This document shows, in pieces, positions 1 to 7,995 of a stretch of DNA of 36,343 nt (position 1 is the first letter of the stretch; the number at the start of each line of letters is the position of its first letter). Both the position numbers and the translations under genes were made by a program. Under the pieces are notes generated by a model. That model was not told where the DNA came from, did no database searches, and saw only the letters and a program-made list of their open reading frames with translations. Source of the DNA: Planctomycetaceae bacterium (GTDB lineage Bacteria > Planctomycetota > Planctomycetia > Planctomycetales > Planctomycetaceae); the NCBI GenBank assembly GCA_028284485.1, contig JANQRQ010000266.1:1-36343 (forward strand), read 5' to 3'.

Positions 1-1926
1 GGTGCAGGTGGCGGTGTTGATGTGGATGCAAGCCAACCCCCGACGGCGACTTCAGATACGAACCCCGAAACTGCGTCGGATGCATCGGCTGGTGCGACAG
101 GATCGGAACAAGCCGCTTCCACCGCCGACTCAGATTCGGTGATAGATCGATCTTTGGTGGCCATGGTGACGGCCTCTCAGCAACGAAGTGACAATCGCCA
201 CAAACCATACTGTCGGCGACTAACGGCTGTGGCTTACCTCTTAGCGGGAGACCAGGAAGGCGCCGATGCGCAATTGAAGCAGCTCGACGTCATTCGGCCG
301 AGTGTGCCGTATTACAAGATTTCTCCACTTGTCATCATGGCATGGGACCAATTGGCAGAAGGTCGACGCGAAGACGCCGAAAAGACGGCGGAGCTCGCGT
401 GGGGATTATCGTCCGACCTTCCCAAGTTTGGGCAATTCTCGGTCGATGCGGCGAGCGACTTAGGCGCCGTTCTCGTCGCCTTGGGACGTACTGCGGATGC
501 ACAGACGCTCGTTGCCCGATTCAATGATTCCGAGACTCAAGGACAACTGTCGGCTCTGCAGCAGCATGCATACGAGTCTAAGGGTTTTGCAATCGAAAGT
601 GATGACAAGCTGGCGCCAGCTGTCCCTTGGACGGCTCCGCAGTTTGTTGCCGTTGCGAGAGCCCTTGTCACGCGCGGATTCATCGACGAGGCACTCGCTT
701 GGTCTGTTGCATTGAGCGACAAGGAAGCACAGGCCGAATGCCTGGCTGAAATCAGTAGTGCGGTCGCGCGGCAGACAATCGATGAGAGCCAACCCGAGTT
801 ACTTGAGCAGGTCACTGGCCAAATTGACGGTCTCGAGCCGGCGATTCGAGCGCGGGCTTACGCTCGAATCGCAGCCGCGCAATTGCAATCTGGCGACGCC
901 GATAGCGGTGCGAAATCGTTGGAAGCTGCGAACGCCGCGCTAGGCGAGATTTCAGCCCCAGAGGCTGTTGGCCTGGGAAATGTTGCCCAAACTGCTGAGT
1001 TTGAACTGCCGGATGCGGTCCCACTAAGGCAAGGGGCGGTTGCCGCTGCAGAAATCGCTCGTGCGGAGCTGATCCAGGGAAAAATGGACGAGGCCTGGAC
1101 GGCGATTGCAACGGCATTGGCGTACACGCGGGCCATGGCTCCTTCACCGGTCATCGCTCGACAACGTGTGGAGGAAGCCTCGCGAAGTGCAAACGCTGTC
1201 CGTGGCAGACTGAAGAGCGGTCTCGGTTTGGAGAACGATGATCTTGTCCGACGGGCTTTCAATCGCTATCGAAACACGGTCCAAGCAATTTTGGAGGCTG
1301 CAAGTGCGCGGTTTGCGTTGCAGTCGGCAATCGTGGCTCGTGCTGCGGAATGGGGATTAGGCGATCGTGTTTTGGCGGAAATCAAAAGCCGGGCGACCGC
1401 TCGAAATGCCAACCAGCAGGAACCGTGGATTTCAACCAACATTCCGCGAATCTTACTGGCAAAGGCGCGGGAAGAAGGCTCTACGTTGGACGCTGCTGAA
1501 GTGCAAGCTCTGGCCCGAAACTCCGGGGCTGCTCCACGGTTTAACTTAAGGCAATCGACATTGAAAGCCGTCGCGGCTGGCGATGTATCTGCCGCCGCCG
1601 GTTTGATTGACCGCTATTCGGGAGCGCAAGGCGATCGTTCGGGGGATAAGGCTTGGCGGACGTTGTGGACGTTGCAATTGGTGAGCCGTATTGTCGAAGA
1701 TGCCGGCGCCGATGCCGCCTTGAAGTTCGTCAGCGCTCTTTCGTCAAAGGATATCGTGCTTCGAGAGGAGGCCATGAATCTTGTGGGTGCCCTGGTCAGC
1801 CTGCGAGGCGAAGAACAGCCTGCGATCGCACTTGCTCGGCAGCGGGATCTGCAGGCCACCGAAAAAGTCGCACTGCTAAACGGTGTCATTCGGGGAATAG
1901 TCGCACGCGGTGACAAGCCGGAGTAA
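1..1926 (+). CDS. helical-repeat (TPR-like) protein, 5' end cut by window
   Basis: The reading frame is open from base 1. The first possible in-window start is a GTG at 22, but the codons before it are also open, so the gene very likely begins upstream. The visible part opens with a Pro/Thr/Ser/Ala-rich low-complexity stretch of about 45 residues, typical of an interdomain linker. About 590 residues of Ala/Leu-rich amphipathic helices follow, with helix-pair spacing like tetratricopeptide repeats, for example around residues 60-160 and 215-330. No catalytic motif is visible. The stop lies 31 bp from the stop of the convergent kinase gene. I do not recognise the family; a protein-protein interaction scaffold is the most that can be inferred. 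The missing N-terminus may carry a second domain. Confidence 0.8.
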   Translation, partial: GAGGGVDVDASQPPTATSDTNPETASDASAGATGSEQAASTADSDSVIDRSLVAMVTASQQRSDNRHKPYCRRLTAVAYLLAGDQEGADAQLKQLDVIRPSVPYYKISPLVIMAWDQLAEGRREDAEKTAELAWGLSSDLPKFGQFSVDAASDLGAVLVALGRTADAQTLVARFNDSETQGQLSALQQHAYESKGFAIESDDKLAPAVPWTAPQFVAVARALVTRGFIDEALAWSVALSDKEAQAECLAEISSAVARQTIDESQPELLEQVTGQIDGLEPAIRARAYARIAAAQLQSGDADSGAKSLEAANAALGEISAPEAVGLGNVAQTAEFELPDAVPLRQGAVAAAEIARAELIQGKMDEAWTAIATALAYTRAMAPSPVIARQRVEEASRSANAVRGRLKSGLGLENDDLVRRAFNRYRNTVQAILEAASARFALQSAIVARAAEWGLGDRVLAEIKSRATARNANQQEPWISTNIPRILLAKAREEGSTLDAAEVQALARNSGAAPRFNLRQSTLKAVAAGDVSAAAGLIDRYSGAQGDRSGDKAWRTLWTLQLVSRIVEDAGADAALKFVSALSSKDIVLREEAMNLVGALVSLRGEEQPAIALARQRDLQATEKVALLNGVIRGIVARGDKPE

Positions 1927-1957
1927 ACGGGAATCGGTCGACGAGCGTCCGTTCAGC

Positions 1958-3634
1958 CTACAAAGGACGTTCAAAGTATCGGCTGAGAACGCGGACTCGG
2001 TAAATCTGAAATGAGACGATAAAACCGAGAACCAACAGTACGGATGCGTAGATGACTGGGTAGTGTTCATGCCCCGCTAAATCGTCTTGCCGCACGACGA
2101 TGAGTGCCGCGTAGGCAAGGAGAGTGCATATTGTCATAAACCAGACGAGCCGTACTTGGAAAAACAATCCGGATGCAACGATGAGCAACGGATACCCCAC
2201 GAGCAAAGGGCCGATCGGGGGCTCTGCGAGAGAAAGCATGGTTGTCATAAGTACGGCGTCGGCTGCAACCCAACCGAAACGGGCGACGTATTGCAAACGA
2301 TCGATTCTGAGCAGCTGTTGAAAGACAAACGCCACCGCAGCCCAAACCGCGAAGATGACCATGATTTTGATGTGAAACGGCAGGTCCGTACCGTTGTACT
2401 GGTACTTGACCTGCACGATTCCAGCGGAGACAAGCAGAGCTGCTAACCGCGACACTAACGCTGGCTCGCGCCGTGCCCATCGTCGTGTTCGTTGCCAGAG
2501 GCTCGACGGTTGAGCCTCGACCGGTTCGCCTTTGAGGAATCGATCGAGGTCGTCAGCAAATTCCGCCGCGGATTGATAACGATCATCGGGGTCTTTTTCG
2601 AGTGATTTGAGACAAATCCACTCCAATTCGACCGGGATTTGCCGATTCAGCACATGCGGCAGCGTGGCTTCGCCTTCGAGGACTTGCACGAGGGTATCCA
2701 GAGGGTTGGCTTCCTTAAACGGAGGTCGACCGGTTAGCAACTCATACAGAATTGCTCCCAGGCTGTAGACATCCCCACGCACTGAAACGGAACTTCGGCT
2801 GCCAGTCGCCTGTTCAGGCGCCATATAGCTTGGCGTTCCGACAATCGTTCCGGTCTGGGTCTGCGAGCTGTCGTCGGCGAAGACCTTGGCCAGTCCAAAA
2901 TCGGTAACGTGCGGATTGCCCTCATCATCCAGCAAAATATTGGAAGGTTTCAGATCGCGATGAACGATGCCATGCTCATGCAAGAAATGGACGGCGCGGG
3001 CAACCTCGATTAAAAGTTTGGCAGCCTGTTCGGGAGAAATCGGCGCACGGCCGGCCAGGTCTGCCAGACATTCGCCTTCGATAAAGTCCATCGCGAAATA
3101 ATGTTGCCCATGAACCTGGCCGACTTCGTGAATCCCCACGATGCGCGCATGGCGTAAACCGCCAGCAGCACGAGCCTCGGCATAAAACCGCCGCACCTCA
3201 TCGGGTGACGCCAGGCGGCTGGAGAGAATCATTTTTAGCGCAACGATTCGATCCAGGTCGGTCTGTCGGGCTTTGTAAACGACCCCCATGCCGCCCCGAC
3301 CGATTTCTTGCAGCAACTCGTATTTGCCAAATGATAACGGGTCGCCATGGTTGCCGGCCGTTGTGACATCGATCGAGGCCCTGCTCGAGCTGGCCTGCGT
3401 CGGGGAATCATCGGTGGGGGCCGCCGTCATGTCCTCGGACGGCTGAGGGGCCAAAACTTCTAAAGAATCCAAGAACCCTGAGAACTGCTGTAACTCTGGA
3501 TGGCTGTTCAATAATTCCTCGCAACGACTATGGTTCTTCGATTGCAAGGCTTCGACGTAGCGATCGCACAATTCCGCCAACTCGGCGGAATCATTGGGTG
3601 GGTGGCCGCTCTCGTCATTTGCCGGCGATGTCAT
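1958..3634 (-). CDS. membrane-tailed Hanks-type Ser/Thr protein kinase
   Basis: Phosphorylates proteins on Ser/Thr. From the ATG at 3634 the protein is 558 aa. The kinase domain covers about residues 105-368. It shows the glycine loop IGRGGMGVVY, the ATP-binding Lys134 in VALKM, catalytic HRDLKPSN with Asp227, DFG with Asp245, and the APE-type PSYMAPEQ. All invariant residues are present, so it should be active. Before the kinase is an acidic, Pro/Ser-rich N-terminal region of about 100 residues. After it a basic SLWQRTRRWARREP stretch leads into about 150 residues with four to six hydrophobic segments and no recognised sensor domain. A longer frame starts at 3685 but would overlap the sigma gene; 3634 leaves 5 bp after the sigma stop. 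The gene is almost certainly co-transcribed with that ECF factor. Regulation of the sigma factor by phosphorylation is inferred from other kinase-linked ECF groups. Confidence 0.93.
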   Translation of the reverse strand: MTSPANDESGHPPNDSAELAELCDRYVEALQSKNHSRCEELLNSHPELQQFSGFLDSLEVLAPQPSEDMTAAPTDDSPTQASSSRASIDVTTAGNHGDPLSFGKYELLQEIGRGGMGVVYKARQTDLDRIVALKMILSSRLASPDEVRRFYAEARAAGGLRHARIVGIHEVGQVHGQHYFAMDFIEGECLADLAGRAPISPEQAAKLLIEVARAVHFLHEHGIVHRDLKPSNILLDDEGNPHVTDFGLAKVFADDSSQTQTGTIVGTPSYMAPEQATGSRSSVSVRGDVYSLGAILYELLTGRPPFKEANPLDTLVQVLEGEATLPHVLNRQIPVELEWICLKSLEKDPDDRYQSAAEFADDLDRFLKGEPVEAQPSSLWQRTRRWARREPALVSRLAALLVSAGIVQVKYQYNGTDLPFHIKIMVIFAVWAAVAFVFQQLLRIDRLQYVARFGWVAADAVLMTTMLSLAEPPIGPLLVGYPLLIVASGLFFQVRLVWFMTICTLLAYAALIVVRQDDLAGHEHYPVIYASVLLVLGFIVSFQIYRVRVLSRYFERPL

Positions 3635-3639
3635 GGGAA

Positions 3640-4245
3640 TCAGCCATCCAGTTTTTGTTGCAGCTGGCGGATAGCCCGCATCCATAACATTTGTACCGCG
3701 GGACGTGAACGATCCATACGTGTTGCAATCTCATTGAAGGAAAGCCGCTGTAAGTTTCGCAGTTCAATCACTTCGCGATAGTCAGCCTGCAATTGCGCCA
3801 GTGCATGTGCCAGCGCCACCTCGCGTTCGCCGCGCATTGCGAATTCGCTAGGCGATTCGGCACGGTCGCTTGGTTCCCGAGTGCGACTTTCCGAGTATCC
3901 GATTGTCGGTGCCTGCATCGAGATTTCACGGCGAGTTTCGCGCTTTGCCGTGCCCTGGTAGTGCCGCACGAAATCGGTGGCATTGTGCTTGAGAATCTGA
4001 CGCAGCCAGGCAAGCCATTCGCCTTCCGATTCTCCCCGAAATTTCGACATGCCGCGGTGCGCGTCCAACAAGGTCTGCTGAACGAGGTCGGAAGCATCCA
4101 CTTTGGCCTGTAGCCAACTTTCGACTTGCGCTTGTGCCACGATGTTGACATAGGGTCGACACCGTGCAAACAGCTGATCGCGGGCTTGTTCGTCGCCTTC
4201 TTGGGCCCGTTTCAGGAGTTCGACCAGTTCTGAGTCGTCAGGCAT
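3640..4245 (-). CDS. ECF-type RNA polymerase sigma factor, kinase-linked
   Basis: Directs RNA polymerase to a set of stress or signal-responsive promoters. From the ATG at 4245 it is 201 aa and begins MPDDSELVELLKRAQEGDE, typical of planctomycete ECF factors. Sigma region 2 lies at about residues 25-105 (ASDLVQQTLLDAH, then the GEWLAWLRQILKH helix). Region 4 lies at about 140-198 and includes the helix-turn-helix LSFNEIATRMDRSRPAVQML. The linker between them is rich in Arg, Glu and Ser. The frame stays open to an ATG at 4359, but the extra 38 residues are not conserved-looking, so 4245 is preferred. No anti-sigma factor gene is adjacent. Instead the kinase gene follows 5 bp downstream, which suggests control by phosphorylation (inference). 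Confidence 0.92.
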   Translation of the reverse strand: MPDDSELVELLKRAQEGDEQARDQLFARCRPYVNIVAQAQVESWLQAKVDASDLVQQTLLDAHRGMSKFRGESEGEWLAWLRQILKHNATDFVRHYQGTAKRETRREISMQAPTIGYSESRTREPSDRAESPSEFAMRGEREVALAHALAQLQADYREVIELRNLQRLSFNEIATRMDRSRPAVQMLWMRAIRQLQQKLDG

Positions 4246-4548
4246 TCGGATACCGATTCGGCGGTCGGTCAATTCGTTGGAGTGCGACAGCGTGTTACGC
4301 TGATTCGTGGCTGCGATCAATGCGTTTTTTAATGCTTTCCACGAGCCAGATCCGGTCACGCATCCAATAAACCGGTCTAAAAACAGTCTAACAAATCATT
4401 CGACTGCAGATCTTTCCTGTTAGGGAAATATCTGGCACTCATTCGATAATTCGTCGGCGTATTGCCCGAGCGCGACAGTTGCAATCGTCGCCAAATTCAG
4501 TTCAGGCGTTGCGTAGGCCTTCGCGGCGAACGTCCCGCAGGTGCCGGC

Positions 4549-5463
4549 TTATCGATCCCGATAGCGGCGGCTGGCCTCGTTAAGAATATTTCGTTCGGAA
4601 TCGGTCAGGCTCGCTTCGCCTTGTTCATGAATCTTCGACAAAATCGCGTCGACCTGAGATTCCATGTTGGCCTTCTCACCAACATCGTCTGTTGGTCGAT
4701 ACAGTCGAATCTTGCGTGACGATCCGACACGGCGCAACTGGTTCCGCCGAAAATTGGAGAACAGGGACTCCAGTCGAATGTTGTACTTCTTATACAGGTA
4801 TCCGAATAAAAGTCCCCCGACGTGGGCTGAGTGAGCGACGTTATCCAGCGGTTGTTGACCACCCAATTGACGAATGACAGGAAAGACATCGTAAAACACA
4901 TACAGGACAACGACCCAACGCATTTCGAGCGGCAGAATTCCAAAGATGTAGATGACCTGTCGAGGATAGTGCATGGCAAAGACCATCATGACCGCCATGA
5001 CGGCTCCGGATGCACCGATGGCTGGACTCTGGTTTCCAACTCTTAATGCCAAAGCGATAAAGCAGACCCCGGCAAACGCGGCCGCAGTCAGATAGAACAA
5101 CAAGAATTCTCGCGACCCGTACATGATTTCCAGCGTCTTGCCGAACCACCACAACAGCAGCATGTTGAATACGATGTGCAGAATATTGTCGCGGGCATGA
5201 CAAAAGGCATAAGTGACCAAGCGCCAGATCTGGCCGTGGATCGTGTCTTGCGGATCGAGTTGCAACCAGCTTGTCACAACCGAAACCTTGAACTGTCGGT
5301 ATTCCCCAGGGAAGATCTGGACCGTTTCAGTCGTCGTAAACAAGAACTGCGCCAAGAAAACCACCACCGTAACGATGATCAACTTCTTGCAGACCGAACC
5401 ATCGCCGCCGGAAGAAAATCGTGGCGTCGATTCTCGAAGATAGTCTCGGCTGTAGATACCCAT
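4549..5463 (-). CDS. rhomboid-family intramembrane serine protease with C-terminal helical module
   Basis: Cleaves transmembrane segments of client proteins inside the membrane. From the ATG at 5463 it is 304 aa. About six hydrophobic segments lie between residues 27 and 225. Rhomboid hallmarks are present: HIVFN (His96, Asn100) in the second core helix, the nucleophile Ser152 in GASGA, and the catalytic His214 in AHVGG. Beyond the membrane domain is a basic linker (about 228-255) and then a short soluble module at about 268-304 ending in ASRRYRDR. That module matches the C-terminus of the site-2 protease at 12941-13945 and resembles the short domain I recall as DUF6576 on rhomboids. The frame extends to an ATG at 5535, but the added residues look non-conserved. 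The neighbours do not reveal the substrate. Confidence 0.93.
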   Translation of the reverse strand: MGIYSRDYLRESTPRFSSGGDGSVCKKLIIVTVVVFLAQFLFTTTETVQIFPGEYRQFKVSVVTSWLQLDPQDTIHGQIWRLVTYAFCHARDNILHIVFNMLLLWWFGKTLEIMYGSREFLLFYLTAAAFAGVCFIALALRVGNQSPAIGASGAVMAVMMVFAMHYPRQVIYIFGILPLEMRWVVVLYVFYDVFPVIRQLGGQQPLDNVAHSAHVGGLLFGYLYKKYNIRLESLFSNFRRNQLRRVGSSRKIRLYRPTDDVGEKANMESQVDAILSKIHEQGEASLTDSERNILNEASRRYRDR

Positions 5464-5778
5464 GGAGGTGTCCGTCTCCGTTGGAGGGAACCGGTACAAG
5501 TCGTACGACGGGCTTGATCCCGGATTCGCTCTCAACCGCTTTCACAGAATTTCGTTTGGCACTCTGGCGACAGAGGTTATAGACCTGTCTCCTTTACCAC
5601 CCAACAGCAAGCGGATTACGCTCACTTGTCAATCGGCCTTGAGCACAGCGGAATCATAACATTCAGGCCGGCTGAGATGTCACCTGCTGCTGACCGCTTG
5701 GACGGGCGGAATCCATCACACATTTCCAAGCGGGAATTATAGCGTTTTTGCCTGGAATTTATGAATGCCAGATCCAGG
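5464..5778. other. intergenic region upstream of the rhomboid gene
   Basis: A 315-bp gap between two minus-strand genes. It should hold the rhomboid promoter and leader. I see no convincing promoter box, no hairpin followed by a T-run, and no coding signal. Confidence 0.5.
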
Positions 5779-6678
5779 CTATAGGCCGGTCGTTGCCGAA
5801 CCTTCGGAGCGGCTCCAGTTTTGCAGCGTCTCGAGCAGATCGCTGTAGAGTGCCCGATTCTCCGCTTGGAGTTGCTGATACCGACTGTAGGCCTGATTCC
5901 GTTGCCGTCGAAGCTGATCGACTTCCAAAATAGCTGTATTTCGCGCGTCCTCTTCATCCTTAATGGCTTGGACGAGGCCATCGATCATATGGTTCGGCAA
6001 GATGTCGCGCTGGGTTTCATTGGCCGGCTGCCCAAGTAATTCACCGCGTCGCAAATCGAGGTGTTCTGTCGCTTTTTGGATCAATTCGTTTTGCCGCGCG
6101 ACATTTTGTTGGGCCCGATTGAGCCGATTACTGGCGTTGACAACTTCGCGATCCAATCCGGTGAATCTGGAGAAATGCTCAACCGGAATCATGGTGCGGA
6201 AACGCCATGGTGCCTGTTGATTCCAGCTTTGGATTTCTCCGGGAAGGACCGTCCAATCAGGACGCAGTGTTGATGCATCCGCATCTGCAGCGACAACACG
6301 AAACGGACCAATGTATCGCCAGGCATTATTCTGCTGGGGAATCGGCTGAAAAGCGTGCAAAACCTGATTCGTGTCGAGCCCGTTTCGAGCACCCAGTTGG
6401 GCAACATTGACGGCCCCGTTATTTCCAATTTGCACGGGTCGGGGCGTAAAGATGCGATCCCAACCCAACATCGTCATGTCATATTCGATTTGCAGGTCTT
6501 TCAGAGCGCGATTCTGCTTTTCGACTTCCTGCTCAGCTTCGACGATTTGAGTTGCAGTTGCTTCGGCCTCCTGGGTCCAGCGGTTCCTCATCACAACCAT
6601 ATTCGCCGAAAGGCCGACCGCCAGCAGCGATAGGATTGGAATAAGGGCCCATGCCAGGATTTTTCCAATTATGTGCAT
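5779..6678 (-). CDS. membrane-anchored coiled-coil protein, unknown function
   Basis: I do not recognise the family. The 299-aa protein opens with a short N-terminus and one long hydrophobic helix (about residues 6-30), consistent with an uncleaved signal anchor that leaves the rest outside the cytoplasm. A coiled coil follows (about 35-65, rich in Glu, Ala and Gln). Then comes a globular segment of about 110 residues containing GWDRIFTPRPVQIGNNG and LGARNGL. A second, longer coiled coil runs from about residue 178 to the end. The ATG at 6678 has a GAGG ribosome-binding element about 10 bases upstream; a TTG one codon earlier is less likely. The architecture of anchor, coil, small domain and coil suggests a structural or tethering role in the envelope (inference). 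Confidence 0.8.
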   Translation of the reverse strand: MHIIGKILAWALIPILSLLAVGLSANMVVMRNRWTQEAEATATQIVEAEQEVEKQNRALKDLQIEYDMTMLGWDRIFTPRPVQIGNNGAVNVAQLGARNGLDTNQVLHAFQPIPQQNNAWRYIGPFRVVAADADASTLRPDWTVLPGEIQSWNQQAPWRFRTMIPVEHFSRFTGLDREVVNASNRLNRAQQNVARQNELIQKATEHLDLRRGELLGQPANETQRDILPNHMIDGLVQAIKDEEDARNTAILEVDQLRRQRNQAYSRYQQLQAENRALYSDLLETLQNWSRSEGSATTGL

Positions 6679-7149
6679 CAACTATGCCTCGTGTCGCGAT
6701 TTGTCCGGCTGATTGGTGTCTTATCGGCTTTCCTGGGGAAGAGCCCGAAGGACGCCCGCACATTTGCGATGTGGTTGATTCCAAAGGATTTGATGGCTGA
6801 ACCAAGGTGTATGCAGCAAACTGGCGATACACCTTCATTGCCTGACCGAACGGACTGCGCAGTCTACTCGGTTGCTACAATTTATCATAAATGCCGCGAC
6901 TTTCCCTGGTCAAGCAGAATCAGCCACGCTTCTGTCAGGGATCTTCTTTCGGCAGATAATCCCTATCTCCCGAAATATCCTGCATATGCATACAAACACC
7001 AAGCTGCGAAGCTTACAATGCCGCTTGAAGCGGCAGTCATGGGGGCAGGCTCGGTCTGTTCGGAAACGTGGCGGGTCAGACGGAGTGTCTGTTTTTGCGG
7101 CAACAACGGATCGGGTGGCGGAATCAATCTTGGCAAGGGCTGACAGCAA
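6679..7149. other. intergenic region between divergent genes
   Basis: A 471-bp divergent gap that should contain promoters for both flanking genes. The only clear structure is a perfect 7-bp stem with a 3-base loop at about 7019-7035, not followed by a T-run. Open frames across this stretch lack coding character. Confidence 0.5.
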
Positions 7150-7611
7150 ATGACAAAACAGCGGGTTCGTCGGGAAGATTTGAAGCCGGATGAAGTTCTG
7201 TGCGACTACTGTACGGCAAAGTGCTGCAAATATTTTGCCCTGCCGGTCGATACTCCCGACTCGATCGAGGACTACCAGCATATGCGTTGGTACATGATGC
7301 ACGGCGACGTGTCGTTCTTCGTGGAAGACGAAACGTGGTACCTCATGGTCCATGCCGATTGTAAGCACCTGCTGCCAGACAACCGATGCGGCATCTACGA
7401 AACTCGTCCGACCGTCTGCCGGACTTACTCCACGAATGATTGTGAGTACGACGACGATGCCTGCTATGACAAGTTGTTTGAATCTCCGGAACAACTTTGG
7501 GAGTATGCCGAAGCGGTCTTTCCGCAGGCGGAGTTAAGGCGAAAAGTTGCGAAGCGCCATGGCGTTTCGGCGGTGCAGTTGCCTGTGCTAAGCGTTGTGG
7601 GAGAAGACTGA
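7150..7611 (+). CDS. YkgJ-family cysteine-cluster protein
   Basis: A 153-aa protein of the YkgJ (CxxCxxxCC) family, thought to bind zinc or an iron-sulfur cluster. Visible metal-ligand candidates are Cys18, Cys21, Cys25 and Cys26 near the N-terminus (CDYCTAKCC), then Cys71, Cys80, Cys90 and Cys98 in the core. The family signature C-x8-C-G-I-Y-x-x-R-P-x-x-C-R is clear (CGIYETRPTVCR). There is no signal peptide, so it should be cytoplasmic. The ATG at 7150 follows GGCAAGGGCTGACAGCAA, giving a plausible AAGGG element. The biochemical role of the family is not established. No redox or modification partner is adjacent; hisS follows on the same strand after 377 bp. Confidence 0.9.
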   Translation: MTKQRVRREDLKPDEVLCDYCTAKCCKYFALPVDTPDSIEDYQHMRWYMMHGDVSFFVEDETWYLMVHADCKHLLPDNRCGIYETRPTVCRTYSTNDCEYDDDACYDKLFESPEQLWEYAEAVFPQAELRRKVAKRHGVSAVQLPVLSVVGED

Positions 7612-7988
7612 ATTTGCTGCCAACGGCCGAGACACTGCGACGACATCATCATCGTTGGCCAGAATCAGTCTCAAATCCCGGTTGTGCCTGTTTTCTAGCC
7701 TACAATACGAGAGTCTGCGCGATGCATCATAGGCTTTTGGGACCGCTTGTTGAGCCTGGCACGTTTGCCAGAAGCGTATCGGGAGCGATTGGTCAGGACG
7801 CCAGAGGCAAAGACGACGCCAGCGGCAAAGTCAAAGTGCTGTAATCTCGAATGAACTGCATTGATTGAGAAAATGCAAGCTCGAATGCAGTTGTGAAACT
7901 AAGTTCGGTCGTGACGAGTTTCGATGCGAAAGGTCGACGATCAGGCGTTCGCGTCGGTCGATGAGAAACCCGTGAATCTGAGAAACCC
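7612..7988. other. intergenic region upstream of hisS
   Basis: A 377-bp gap. Its last 17 bases plus the first 7 coding bases belong to a perfect tandem duplication that is described separately. No tRNA, T-box-like leader or terminator is evident. A short frame ending near 7855 lacks a good start and has no recognisable similarity. Confidence 0.5.
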
Positions 7989-7995
7989 GTGAATC
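7962..7995 (+). repeat. 17-bp perfect tandem duplication across the hisS start
   Basis: The unit TGAGAAACCCGTGAATC occurs at 7962-7978 and again directly at 7979-7995. The second copy supplies the hisS GTG start at 7989. The first copy supplies a matching GTG at 7972, in another frame because the unit length is not a multiple of three. Translation from 7972 would give a six-residue peptide whose TGA stop (7990-7992) overlaps the hisS GTG. Confidence 0.9.

Noticed and set aside
6673..7143. Open frame of 156 codons in the divergent gap
   Set aside because: Its residue composition looks random and it spans the region that must hold two promoters.
6910..7494. Minus-strand frame of 194 codons
   Set aside because: It is antisense to the well-supported YkgJ-type gene and has no recognisable domain.
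7497..7844. Open frame of 115 codons after the YkgJ-type gene
   Set aside because: It starts inside the YkgJ-type gene in another frame and its 3' half lies in non-coding sequence; no family-like composition or ribosome-binding site.
7749..7856. Short frame ending in KSKCCNLE that resembles a protein C-terminus
   Set aside because: A stop lies close upstream, there is no good start, and about 35 codons are too few to support a gene or a pseudogene call.
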